Assembly: GCA_964385635.1 (NCBI GenBank)
Contig: CAYLPU010000114.1
Span: forward strand, 1-15,528
DNA length: 15,528 nucleotides
Source of the DNA: CAYLPU01 sp964385635
GTDB taxonomy: Bacteria; Chloroflexota; Anaerolineae; B4-G1
Direction of reading: 5' to 3'
Shown: in pieces, positions 7,560 to 13,376 of the stretch
How the letters are laid out: each line of letters opens with the position of its first letter
Position numbering within the stretch: the first letter of the stretch is position 1
The notes under the pieces: generated by a model
Told to the model about the DNA's origin: nothing
The model's database searches: none
The model's input: only the letters and a program-made list of their open reading frames with translations
Translations under genes and position numbers: made by a program

Positions 7560-7565
7560 GGAGGT
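7558..7565 (+). promoter_or_regulatory. Strong Shine-Dalgarno fixing the FHA regulator start
   Basis: AAGGAGGT lies 4 bases before the ATG at 7570 and sets the start there. The reading frame itself is open a further 31 codons upstream, into the kinase gene region. A GTG directly before the ATG is in frame but would be too close to this site. Confidence 0.75.
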
Positions 7566-7569
7566 TGTG

Positions 7570-8214
7570 ATGAACCAACAGGATATGCCAATGCTCATCA
7601 TCTACGAGGGAGAACTGAAAGGGCAGCGCTGGATCATCGAGCAGGATCAGGTGATCATTGGGCGAGGATCGGATTGCGACATCGTACTACCAGAACGGCA
7701 AGCCTCACGCCAGCACGCCCGGATTGAACGAGACAAGGACGGCTATCTGCTGCGCGACCTGGCGAGTAAGAACGGCACTTGCGTCAACGGCCAGGAGGTA
7801 CGCGACAAACCGTACCGTCTGAAGGACGGAGACGAGATACAGATCGCACTGTGCGTCAAGATGGGCTTCGTCGGCACCGACGCGACGCTGCCACTGGAGT
7901 TGACCGGACCGGGACGGGGGCTGCGCGTGGACCGGGCCGCCAAAAGGGTCTTCATCGGAGGGCACGAATTGACTCCGCCTCTCTCAGTGGCCCAGTATCG
8001 GCTGTTGGAGTTGCTGCTCGACCACGAGGGTAAGGTGGTCTCGCGGGACGCGATCGTGGCGGCCGTCTGGCCCGAGGAAGAATCGATGGGCATCTCGGAG
8101 CAGGCGATTGACGCGCTGGTGCGCCGCCTGCGCGACCGCATCTCGGCCGCAGACCCGGATCACGCCTACATCGTCACCGTGCGGGGGCACGGGTTCCGGT
8201 TGGAGAATAGGTGA
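7570..8214 (+). CDS. FHA domain plus OmpR-type winged-helix transcription regulator
   Basis: A 214-residue cytosolic regulator. The N-terminal FHA domain (about residues 8-100) has the phosphothreonine-binding motifs GRGSDCDI (31-38), SRQHARI (46-52) and NGTCVNG (68-74). The C-terminal winged-helix DNA-binding domain of the Trans_reg_C type (about 117-212) shows LSVAQYRLLELLL, GKVVSRDAIVAAVW, ALVRRLRDRI and the wing VRGHGFRL. There is no receiver domain, so this is not a two-component regulator. By the family, it should bind a phosphothreonine on itself or a partner and couple that to DNA binding. Mycobacterial EmbR (winged helix, BTAD, FHA; controlled by PknH) is a functional parallel with a different domain order. 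It is divergent from the kinase gene across 74 bp, the strongest hint that the two work together. Its own promoter must lie within or close to the kinase start, and I could not identify one. Confidence 0.9.
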   Translation: MNQQDMPMLIIYEGELKGQRWIIEQDQVIIGRGSDCDIVLPERQASRQHARIERDKDGYLLRDLASKNGTCVNGQEVRDKPYRLKDGDEIQIALCVKMGFVGTDATLPLELTGPGRGLRVDRAAKRVFIGGHELTPPLSVAQYRLLELLLDHEGKVVSRDAIVAAVWPEEESMGISEQAIDALVRRLRDRISAADPDHAYIVTVRGHGFRLENR

Positions 8215-8329
8215 AAGGGACGGTAGAGGGGGCGATTTGCGCAGGAAGCGCACCTGACATGAACCCCTTACTGGTCGGCAGCGTGCTCGTTGAGCCCTAT
8301 TGATTTGAAACACACCTAAATCACTGAAC

Positions 8330-8340
8330 CGGACCGTCCG
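8330..8340. promoter_or_regulatory. GC palindrome immediately before the J-domain gene start
   Basis: CGGAC (8330-8334) and GTCCG (8336-8340) form a perfect 5-bp inverted repeat around one base, ending 2 bases before the ATG at 8343. It occupies the place where a Shine-Dalgarno would be, and none is seen. It may be a small operator, a structure that affects initiation, or chance in GC-rich DNA. Confidence 0.3.
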
Positions 8341-8342
8341 CA

Positions 8343-9155
8343 ATGGCCAGAACGAGCGAGTGGATTCATAGCCCCCATACGACAGAAGAGCAGTTGGCCC
8401 ATCTGCGGCAGCAGATCGAAGCGCTGGAGGCCAAGTTGATCGAGCGCGAGGCCGAACTGGTCGATCTGCGCGTGGAACTTTCGGCCTTCCGGCTGGCATA
8501 CGACACTCAGGTCGGTCGCAAGGTGGCGGAACTGGAAGCGGTCGAGGCGGAGATCACAGGCTGCCGGCGACGGATCAGCCAGTACCGCCAGTGGGGGCCG
8601 GGCGGCCCACCCCAGGCAAACTACGTCCCCGTCGAGGAACAGTACCGGCGCGCCTGGCAGCAGCCACAGAGACCGCCGCCTCCACCCCCCGCCAGGCCAG
8701 TGGATGCGGCGACCAAGGACCGGGTCAAGAGACTATACCGCCAGTTGTGCCGTCGTTTCCACCCCGACCTGGCCCGGAACCCGGCTGAACAAGCCTGGCG
8801 AACGGAGATGATGACGGCCGTCAACGCGGCCTACGGTGCGCGGAGCCTGGTCGAACTCCAGGCCCTGGCCGCAAGACCCGACCGCTCCCCGGCGGCTGAA
8901 ATCGGCACAGATGAACAGCGCCTGGCCGCCTTGCGCGAAAAACTGGAACAGATCCAACGACGGCTGCGGGAAGTGGAGCAGGAGATTCTCGAACTGACGA
9001 ACAGCCCAGAAGTGGCACTGAGCCTGGACGTGAAGTTCGCCCGGCGGCAGGGGCGGGATCTTTTGGCCGAAATGGCGGCGGACGTGGAAGAGGACCTGGC
9101 GCGGAGGCGCGCGGAACTGGACGCGCTGGTGGCCGAGTTGGAGCAATATGGCTAG
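8343..9155 (+). CDS. J-domain protein with flanking coiled coils
   Basis: A 270-residue soluble protein. An N-terminal coiled coil (about residues 15-80) is followed by a Pro-rich segment (106-119) and a J-domain-like core at about 121-168, with the HPD tripeptide at 140-142 (KRLYRQLCRRFHPDLA) and the helix TAVNAAYGARSL. A second coiled coil spans about 187-268. J domains stimulate the ATPase of DnaK-type Hsp70 through HPD. The Gly/Phe-rich, zinc-finger and client-binding domains of DnaJ are absent, so this is a class C (type III) J protein, in which the coiled coils probably choose the target or drive oligomerisation. The ATG at 8343 has no clear Shine-Dalgarno. The 128 bp upstream hold only small hairpins (8238-8252, 8330-8340). 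The 3' end overlaps the stop of the convergent minus-strand gene by 4 bases. The client is unknown. Confidence 0.8.
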   Translation: MARTSEWIHSPHTTEEQLAHLRQQIEALEAKLIEREAELVDLRVELSAFRLAYDTQVGRKVAELEAVEAEITGCRRRISQYRQWGPGGPPQANYVPVEEQYRRAWQQPQRPPPPPPARPVDAATKDRVKRLYRQLCRRFHPDLARNPAEQAWRTEMMTAVNAAYGARSLVELQALAARPDRSPAAEIGTDEQRLAALREKLEQIQRRLREVEQEILELTNSPEVALSLDVKFARRQGRDLLAEMAADVEEDLARRRAELDALVAELEQYG

Positions 9156-9415
9156 ACCTGCTCAAAGTGGGAGGCGTCTACGACGAAGATGGTAGCCCGG
9201 TATTGGCCAGGTTCGGGGGAACTGCATGTGTCTCGGAGTACGTCAATGACTGGCTGCACGTGCTGCTCCTCCACGCCGATGAGCAGCGTGACGTTGCCCC
9301 GTCTCAGAAAGCCACCAGTGCTGGCGACACGAGTCACACGGTGGCTGCGAGTCACCAGTTGGTCAATCACAGACTCAGTATCCACATCACGGACGATGGC
9401 GATGATCAGTTTCAT
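9152..9415 (-). CDS. PstA/DarA-like cyclic-di-AMP receptor family protein, short-loop paralogue
   Basis: An 87-residue PII-like protein of the cyclic-di-AMP receptor family (DUF970; PstA, DarA or CdaR). Residues 1-48 align without gaps to my recollection of Staphylococcus aureus PstA: MKLIIAIVRD at the start, DQLV, then STGGFLRRGN. Residues tied to ligand contact in PstA structures are kept: Arg26, Thr28, Gly35, Phe36, Leu37 and Asn41. Asn24 is Ser. The C-terminal strand ATIFVVDASHFEQV is intact, but the roughly 20-25 residue flexible T-loop before it is missing, which makes the protein shorter than the usual 105-110 residues. Family members are cytosolic trimers that change loop conformation on binding the second messenger; downstream partners are mostly unknown. 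It is the second gene of a two-gene minus-strand operon, 12 bp after its paralogue. Its stop overlaps the convergent J-domain gene stop. Family assignment is firm; ligand binding is inferred. Confidence 0.87.
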   Translation of the reverse strand: MKLIIAIVRDVDTESVIDQLVTRSHRVTRVASTGGFLRRGNVTLLIGVEEQHVQPVIDVLRDTCSSPEPGQYRATIFVVDASHFEQV

Positions 9416-9427
9416 TTGGACTTCGCC

Positions 9428-9772
9428 TCACAGTTGCTCAAAGCGCTCGACGTCGAGCACATAAACGGTCGCGCCCCCCACCTCCGTTTCGATCATGGTT
9501 GGCTGAATCTCAAGCAGTGGGGCCTCGATGTGGGCCGGGATAAACCGCCGGCGGGTGCGACAGCACTCGCGGACGTGCTCCAGCACACAGGGCAGACGCG
9601 CCCGGTCAAGGCCGACGAACAGCGAAACGGTGGCCTCACGCAAGATGCCGCCGCTAGAGTCCACCTGGGTGACGCAGAAGCCATCACGGGTCAGCCTGTC
9701 CATAAACAGGCCAGCCTGCCCACTGGAGACAGTGACGATCACCAGTTGATTGACAGCGTTTCGTAGTTCCAC
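9428..9772 (-). CDS. PstA/DarA-like cyclic-di-AMP receptor family protein, diverged-site paralogue
   Basis: A 114-residue PII-like protein of the same family as its downstream neighbour. It keeps the family-defining C-terminus EVGGATVYVLDVERFEQL and the central SSGGILRE, and it has a T-loop-length insert rich in Arg between them. Several positions that contact cyclic-di-AMP in PstA differ: the Arg26 equivalent is Cys, GGF is GGI, and the Asn41 equivalent is Thr. It may bind a different ligand or none. The N-terminus starts at GTG (9772), preceded by GGGGGAA; an in-frame TGA just upstream excludes a longer protein. A promoter with a 17-bp spacer lies at 9790-9818, leaving a leader of about 10 bases. 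Co-transcription with the shorter paralogue suggests a mixed trimer or two sensors with different outputs, which is inference. Confidence 0.83.
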   Translation of the reverse strand: MELRNAVNQLVIVTVSSGQAGLFMDRLTRDGFCVTQVDSSGGILREATVSLFVGLDRARLPCVLEHVRECCRTRRRFIPAHIEAPLLEIQPTMIETEVGGATVYVLDVERFEQL

Positions 9773-9789
9773 GTTTCCCCCGCGTCCTC

Positions 9790-9818
9790 ATTGTAACACG
9801 TCCCGATAATCCGCACAA
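9790..9818 (-). promoter_or_regulatory. Promoter of the PstA/DarA-like operon
   Basis: On the minus strand, TTGTGC (9813-9818) and TACAAT (9790-9795) are separated by 17 bp. Transcription would begin near 9783, close upstream of the GTG start at 9772. It is back to back with the plus-strand promoter at 9868-9895, with about 50 bp between the two -35 elements. Confidence 0.55.
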
Positions 9819-9867
9819 GTGCGATGTCTACACGTCCACGCACGGATCGCACAACGGTCGCTCTTAT

Positions 9868-9895
9868 TTGTACACTGGCCATGCTGTGTTATAAT
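9868..9895 (+). promoter_or_regulatory. Extended -10 promoter upstream of the MITE
   Basis: TTGTAC (9868-9873) and a perfect TATAAT (9890-9895) are separated by 16 bp, with a TGT extension directly before TATAAT (9887-9889). This is one of the strongest promoter matches in the window. Transcription would begin near 9902, inside the left target duplication. It would cross the MITE and reach the gene at 10134, giving a leader of about 230 bases. Confidence 0.65.
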
Positions 9896-9898
9896 CTT

Positions 9899-10101
9899 GA
9901 CTTACGGTAACTGCTCAGGCTCTTCCCAAAACAGGCACAAATAGCACACGGATACACACAGATGAACTGGCCGCATCCTCTGTATCCGTTGACACCGTTG
10001 ACACGGGTTCTCACAGATTTTTTATCTTTATCTGCGTACATCCGTATGATCCGTGTTGATCCGTGTTCTATTTATGACTGGCTGAGCAGTTACGACTTAC
10101 G
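9899..10101. mobile_element. 187-bp MITE (IS66-like ends) with 8-bp target site duplication
   Basis: The element is 9907-10093. Its ends are perfect 12-bp inverted repeats, GTAACTGCTCAG (9907-9918) and CTGAGCAGTTAC (10082-10093). It is flanked directly, with no intervening base, by identical 8-bp copies of GACTTACG (9899-9906 and 10094-10101), a target site duplication. It has no open frame that could be a transposase, so it is non-autonomous. By the known rules of insertion-sequence families, an 8-bp duplication together with ends beginning 5'-GTAA is characteristic of IS66. ISL3 and IS256 also make about 8-bp duplications but have different end sequences. Perfect repeats and an undamaged duplication suggest a recent insertion. 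It landed between the extended -10 promoter and the gene at 10134. The family is inference; the transposon structure is directly visible. Confidence 0.88.
9939..10073. repeat. Internal imperfect inverted repeats and short tandem repeats of the MITE
   Basis: Subterminal arms AAATAGCACACGGAT (9939-9953) and ATCCGTGTTCTATTT (10059-10073) pair at 14 of 15 positions. Inside them, GATCCGTGTT is repeated twice in tandem (10048-10057, 10058-10067) after a related ATCCGTAT, and CCGTTGACA is repeated twice (9986-9994, 9995-10003). A transcript of the element could fold into a long stem. The ATCCGTGT-type motif resembles a dispersed bacterial intergenic repeat I recall, which may be the cargo between the transposon ends. 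Confidence 0.7.
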
Positions 10102-10133
10102 AATGCAATCCTGTAATCGACGAACTCCAGCCT

Positions 10134-11171
10134 ATGGCTGACGTGTGGCATCGTGTGCTTATGCAAGTAGCGCTTGTCTGGCGTCCTATGCTCATACAGG
10201 CAGCGCTGACCTTTGTGGCAGCGCTGGGCGCTTTCCAGGTGGCCGCTCTGCGCAATGGTCTTGAGGGGCTGGCCTGGCCGGTTGGGCTGCGACACAAGCG
10301 GTTCGGCTATTCTCTAGCCGGGCTGCTGTTAGTGATCGCCCTCCTCGGCGGGGTGCTCCTGGCGCTCCTGAACGTGCCGCTGCCTCCCTTACTGTCGGTC
10401 ACGGTTTTACTTGCTGGAAGCGGATTGGCGCTGTCGTTGCTGGTCGTTGGCGCAGCGCTGCGATTGCTGTGGAGGAAAAAGCAGCAGCAACCGCTACCAC
10501 CTTGGGGCAGGCCGATCCAACTGGGCCCTCTGCGGGCTACGTTCTATCAACCTGCTGGTAGACGTGGGCCATTTCCTGCGCTCTGCCTCCTGCCCGACCC
10601 CACCGCTTCCGGTGACAACTTGTCCCTGCTGGTACGGGCGTTGGTAGAGGGTGGTATCGCTGTGTTGGCTCTCGACTTGCAGTCACTGAACATCACGGAC
10701 CGTCTGACGTTGCAAGGGCTTGTGTCGGTTGGCGTTTCGCACCTGGCACAGCGACCCGAGACCGATGCGGAACGCGTGGGCCTGGTCGGCATAGGACTGG
10801 GGGGTGACCTGGTGCTACGGGGTGCAGCGATGGACCCAGGCATGGCAGCAACACTGGCGATTGAGCCAGTGCTTTCGAGCGACCGGCCGGGCCTGGGGTT
10901 GGAAACCCTGCGTGATCTCTCGTGGTTCGAGGCACAGCGTCGCGCACATCGCTGGCGACACTCGGCACTGGTGAAAGGGCTGGATGCGCCCACGGCTATC
11001 CGGCGCATCATCTCACGTCCGGTTGCCATCGTCGTCGGCTGTGCCAGTGGTCCAGACACTGCGGGGTCTTTGGAGATCCTACGGGTGGACGGGGGCTGCC
11101 CACTCACACCGGCTGCCCACACAGAGGCACTGAAGCGTGCCGCCGAGTGGCTTATGGAGCACCTGACGTGA
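10134..11171 (+). CDS. Membrane protein with degenerate alpha/beta-hydrolase-like domain
   Basis: A 345-residue protein. Hydrophobic segments at about residues 18-40, 58-80 and 84-112 form an N-terminal membrane region. A cytosolic or external domain (about 125-345) looks like a dienelactone-hydrolase type alpha/beta-hydrolase: FPALCLLPD, then GIAVLALDL, VGLVGIGLGGDLVL, PVAIVVG and a C-terminal His-containing helix. The nucleophile elbow GxSxG reads G219-I-G221-L-G223, so the catalytic Ser/Cys is replaced by Gly. The protein is therefore probably a non-catalytic relative. The start at 10134 has no convincing Shine-Dalgarno, and in-frame ATGs at 10161 and 10188 are possible alternatives. The PAP2-like gene begins inside its stop codon (GTGA overlap), implying translational coupling. 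Its leader carries the MITE. I do not recognise a specific family function. Confidence 0.68.
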   Translation: MADVWHRVLMQVALVWRPMLIQAALTFVAALGAFQVAALRNGLEGLAWPVGLRHKRFGYSLAGLLLVIALLGGVLLALLNVPLPPLLSVTVLLAGSGLALSLLVVGAALRLLWRKKQQQPLPPWGRPIQLGPLRATFYQPAGRRGPFPALCLLPDPTASGDNLSLLVRALVEGGIAVLALDLQSLNITDRLTLQGLVSVGVSHLAQRPETDAERVGLVGIGLGGDLVLRGAAMDPGMAATLAIEPVLSSDRPGLGLETLRDLSWFEAQRRAHRWRHSALVKGLDAPTAIRRIISRPVAIVVGCASGPDTAGSLEILRVDGGCPLTPAAHTEALKRAAEWLMEHLT

Positions 11172-11761
11172 TACATGTCTTGTCTTCTTACGTGACGATT
11201 CTCTGTTTCCTGCCCACACGCTTCCAAGGATTGCCCGCCCAGGTGAATCGGGCACTGGATTTCCTGGCTGGTGGATACGTCGTGCCTACGGCACTGGCGC
11301 TGGCGGCTCTCATCCGCTGGTTTGAAGGAGCAACCGCAGCCGACCGCGTAGCCAACCAACGGGCGGTATTGCGCGGCCTGGTGGCGGCCCTCACAGGATG
11401 GGGCTTGGCAGCGCTGATCGGGCTGGCGTGGAAGCAAGGACTGAGTGATCCAGGGTGGGAGCGGGTGCTGAATGACTGGCCGTGCTGGCAGAGCCTTCCA
11501 TTTCCCAGTCCGGCCGCAGCGGTGGGTTTCGCGCTGGGAACAGCCCTGTGGCGACGAGATTGGCACTGGGGCCTGGGATATTGTCTGGCAACGGGCCTCT
11601 GGACTGTCTCTCAGGTATGTCGGGGCCTGCATTACCCTATGGACGTCGTCGTTGGAACGGCGCTCGGCACCAGTCTGGCATGGCTGCTTGGATCTGCGGG
11701 CTGGCTGGACCGGCCTCTGGATGCGTTTATCCGTCTTGCTCGCCGCTGGATGCTGGCTTGA
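11168..11761 (+). CDS. PAP2-like integral membrane protein with degraded phosphatase motifs
   Basis: A 197-residue polytopic membrane protein with about five or six hydrophobic segments. The layout is that of PAP2 (lipid phosphate phosphatase) proteins. The third motif survives as LHYPMDVVVG with His155 and Asp159, but the Arg expected after Ser148 is Gln149. The second motif PSGH is PSPA (113-116), lacking its catalytic His, and the first motif K-x6-RP is not recognisable apart from Lys89. With these losses, phosphatase activity is doubtful. The GTG start at 11168 is chosen because it overlaps the upstream stop (11169-11171) and gives the correct length; the frame is open further upstream inside the previous gene. 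It sits between a degenerate hydrolase and a histidine kinase, so a membrane-sensing or scaffolding role is possible but unproven. Confidence 0.66.
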   Translation: MIHVLSSYVTILCFLPTRFQGLPAQVNRALDFLAGGYVVPTALALAALIRWFEGATAADRVANQRAVLRGLVAALTGWGLAALIGLAWKQGLSDPGWERVLNDWPCWQSLPFPSPAAAVGFALGTALWRRDWHWGLGYCLATGLWTVSQVCRGLHYPMDVVVGTALGTSLAWLLGSAGWLDRPLDAFIRLARRWMLA

Positions 11762-11794
11762 AGTGTGGCGTATGAATCCACGTACTGAGTTTAG

Positions 11795-13363
11795 ATGCTG
11801 ATTGACTACCGTGTCCGGCAACGAGAATATCTGTTGGAGATCAGTCGTGCCCTCACGGCACAACTCAACCTGGATGAGTTATTGCAAATGGTACTGAAGT
11901 CAGCGACGAGTATGCTGGCAGGACAGGCTGGCCTCATTGCACTGCGCAGCACCGATGGGAGTTTCACCATCCGTGCCAGTTACGGCCTGCCCCGAGCATT
12001 GGCGCCCTATTTCGAGCCGTTGCTGGCGGATATCCCCGACGACGCTGACCGAAGCCGATTCCGCATTCCCGGCCTGGCAGAGAAACTGGGACGGATAGTG
12101 GCGGGCCTTGGGCTGCGCCTACAACAGGTAGTGGCACTTCCGATGGCCATTAAACGGGAACTGATCGGCGTGTTGTACGTATTTCGAGCCTACGGAACCC
12201 GCTTCACCGCCGACGATCGTCAGATTCTCGCCAGTTTCGCCGATCAGGCCGCCATCGCAGTCCACAATGCGCAACTTTACGAACGTATCTCACAGGAGAA
12301 GCGCCGGCTTGATGCGATCCTGGAGTACAGTGCCGATGGGGTGATGATCCTCGATCCGGCCCACCGTATCGTCGTCTTCAACCATGCGCTGGTGCAATTG
12401 AGTGGCTGGTCGGCGGCCGAATCGCTGGGCCACCATCACGATGAAGTGATCAACTGGGCGCGCCTTGAAACCGACCTGGACCTGGCCAGCGCGGCCGCCG
12501 GCGGCTGGCCTCTGCCGTCGGCCCATCCCCTCTACGTCGAGGGGGATCTGCGCCGGAGGAATGGTAGCACTATCAGCATCGGTATCACATACGCGCCGCT
12601 CTTCGACCGTGATGATCATCTGGTCAACATCATCACCGACGTGCGGGACATCACACGCTTCCGGGAAGCGGATGAGATCAAGTCCATTTTTATCTCCGTG
12701 ATCTCCCACGAACTCAAAACCCCCGTCGCCTTGATCAAGGGGTACGCCGACACTCTGTTGCGCAAGGATGCCTGCTGGGACCGGGATACGATGCAGGAAA
12801 GCCTGACGGTCATTGTGGAGGAGGCCGACCGTCTGAATCAACTGATTGATAACCTGCTCGACGCCTCGCGGCTCCAGGCAGGGGCGTTGCCATTGGAGAT
12901 GGACCAGGTGGCGCTTGGTGCGCTGGCCGAGCGTGTGGCCAGTCGCTTCCGCACACAGACCCAGATGCACGAGATTGTGGTCAACTTCCCACCGGACTTC
13001 CCGGCTGCAGAGGGAGACTCGGGCCGACTGGAGCAGGTTCTAAACAACCTGGTCTCCAATGCGATAAAATACTCTCCGAAGGGAGGCCGTATCGAAATCA
13101 GCGGTCGTGTACTGCCCAGCGAAGTAGTTGTCACCATATCCGACCAGGGAGTGGGCATCCCGTTCGAGGAGCAGCCTCGCGTGTTCGAGCGGTTTTTCCG
13201 TGGCACACGGGAGCGCCACCAGCGTACGCCTGGGGCCGGCCTGGGACTGTACCTGGTGAAGGCCATTGTTCAAGCCCACGGCGGGCGCACCTGGGTCGAG
13301 AGCAACCCCGAAGAGGGATCCACCTTTTCGTTCGCTATCCCGCGCCTACAAACTTCCAATTGA
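11795..13363 (+). CDS. Soluble GAF-PAS sensor histidine kinase
   Basis: A 522-residue sensor kinase with no transmembrane segment, so it senses inside the cell. The domains in order are GAF (about residues 25-160), PAS (about 170-290), HisKA dimerisation (about 293-362) with the phospho-acceptor His305 in ISHELKTP, and HATPase_c (about 405-517). The ATPase domain shows the N box LNNLVSNAIKYSPKGG with Asn422, the G1 box DQGVGI at 450-455, the F box FERFF at 464-468 and the G2 box GAGLGLYL at 480-487. All residues for autophosphorylation are present. No response regulator is adjacent, so the partner is elsewhere. The ATG at 11795 lies 33 bp after the PAP2-like stop, with a weak ribosome site. 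The next gene begins 13 bp after the stop, so these genes are likely one transcript. The ligands of the GAF and PAS domains cannot be inferred. Confidence 0.92.
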   Translation: MLIDYRVRQREYLLEISRALTAQLNLDELLQMVLKSATSMLAGQAGLIALRSTDGSFTIRASYGLPRALAPYFEPLLADIPDDADRSRFRIPGLAEKLGRIVAGLGLRLQQVVALPMAIKRELIGVLYVFRAYGTRFTADDRQILASFADQAAIAVHNAQLYERISQEKRRLDAILEYSADGVMILDPAHRIVVFNHALVQLSGWSAAESLGHHHDEVINWARLETDLDLASAAAGGWPLPSAHPLYVEGDLRRRNGSTISIGITYAPLFDRDDHLVNIITDVRDITRFREADEIKSIFISVISHELKTPVALIKGYADTLLRKDACWDRDTMQESLTVIVEEADRLNQLIDNLLDASRLQAGALPLEMDQVALGALAERVASRFRTQTQMHEIVVNFPPDFPAAEGDSGRLEQVLNNLVSNAIKYSPKGGRIEISGRVLPSEVVVTISDQGVGIPFEEQPRVFERFFRGTRERHQRTPGAGLGLYLVKAIVQAHGGRTWVESNPEEGSTFSFAIPRLQTSN

Positions 13364-13376
13364 AAGGAACCCACCT

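Noticed and set aside
8238..8252. TGCGC/GCGCA hairpin after the FHA regulator as a terminator
   Set aside because: The stem is only 5 bp and no T-run follows; chance is likely in GC-rich DNA.
8259..8303. 14-codon open frame between the FHA and J-domain genes
   Set aside because: It is too short, lacks a well spaced ribosome site and has no sign of selection.
9167..9766. 199-codon plus-strand open frame antisense to the two PstA/DarA-like genes
   Set aside because: Both minus-strand proteins match a known small family over their full length; the plus-strand frame has no ribosome site or motif.
9940..10067. CRISPR-like array suggested by repeated ATCCGTGT motifs
   Set aside because: The copies are too short, degenerate, directly adjacent without spacers and oriented as inverted halves inside a transposon-bounded element.
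9902..10133. Riboswitch in the long leader of the operon at 10134
   Set aside because: The extra length is fully explained by the inserted element; no known riboswitch core was recognised.
10547..11863. 438-codon minus-strand open frame across the hydrolase-like and PAP2-like genes
   Set aside because: Composition is dominated by Arg, Ser, Gln and Pro with no domain. The plus-strand genes show coupled starts and plausible membrane segments, so the antisense frame is taken as a shadow.
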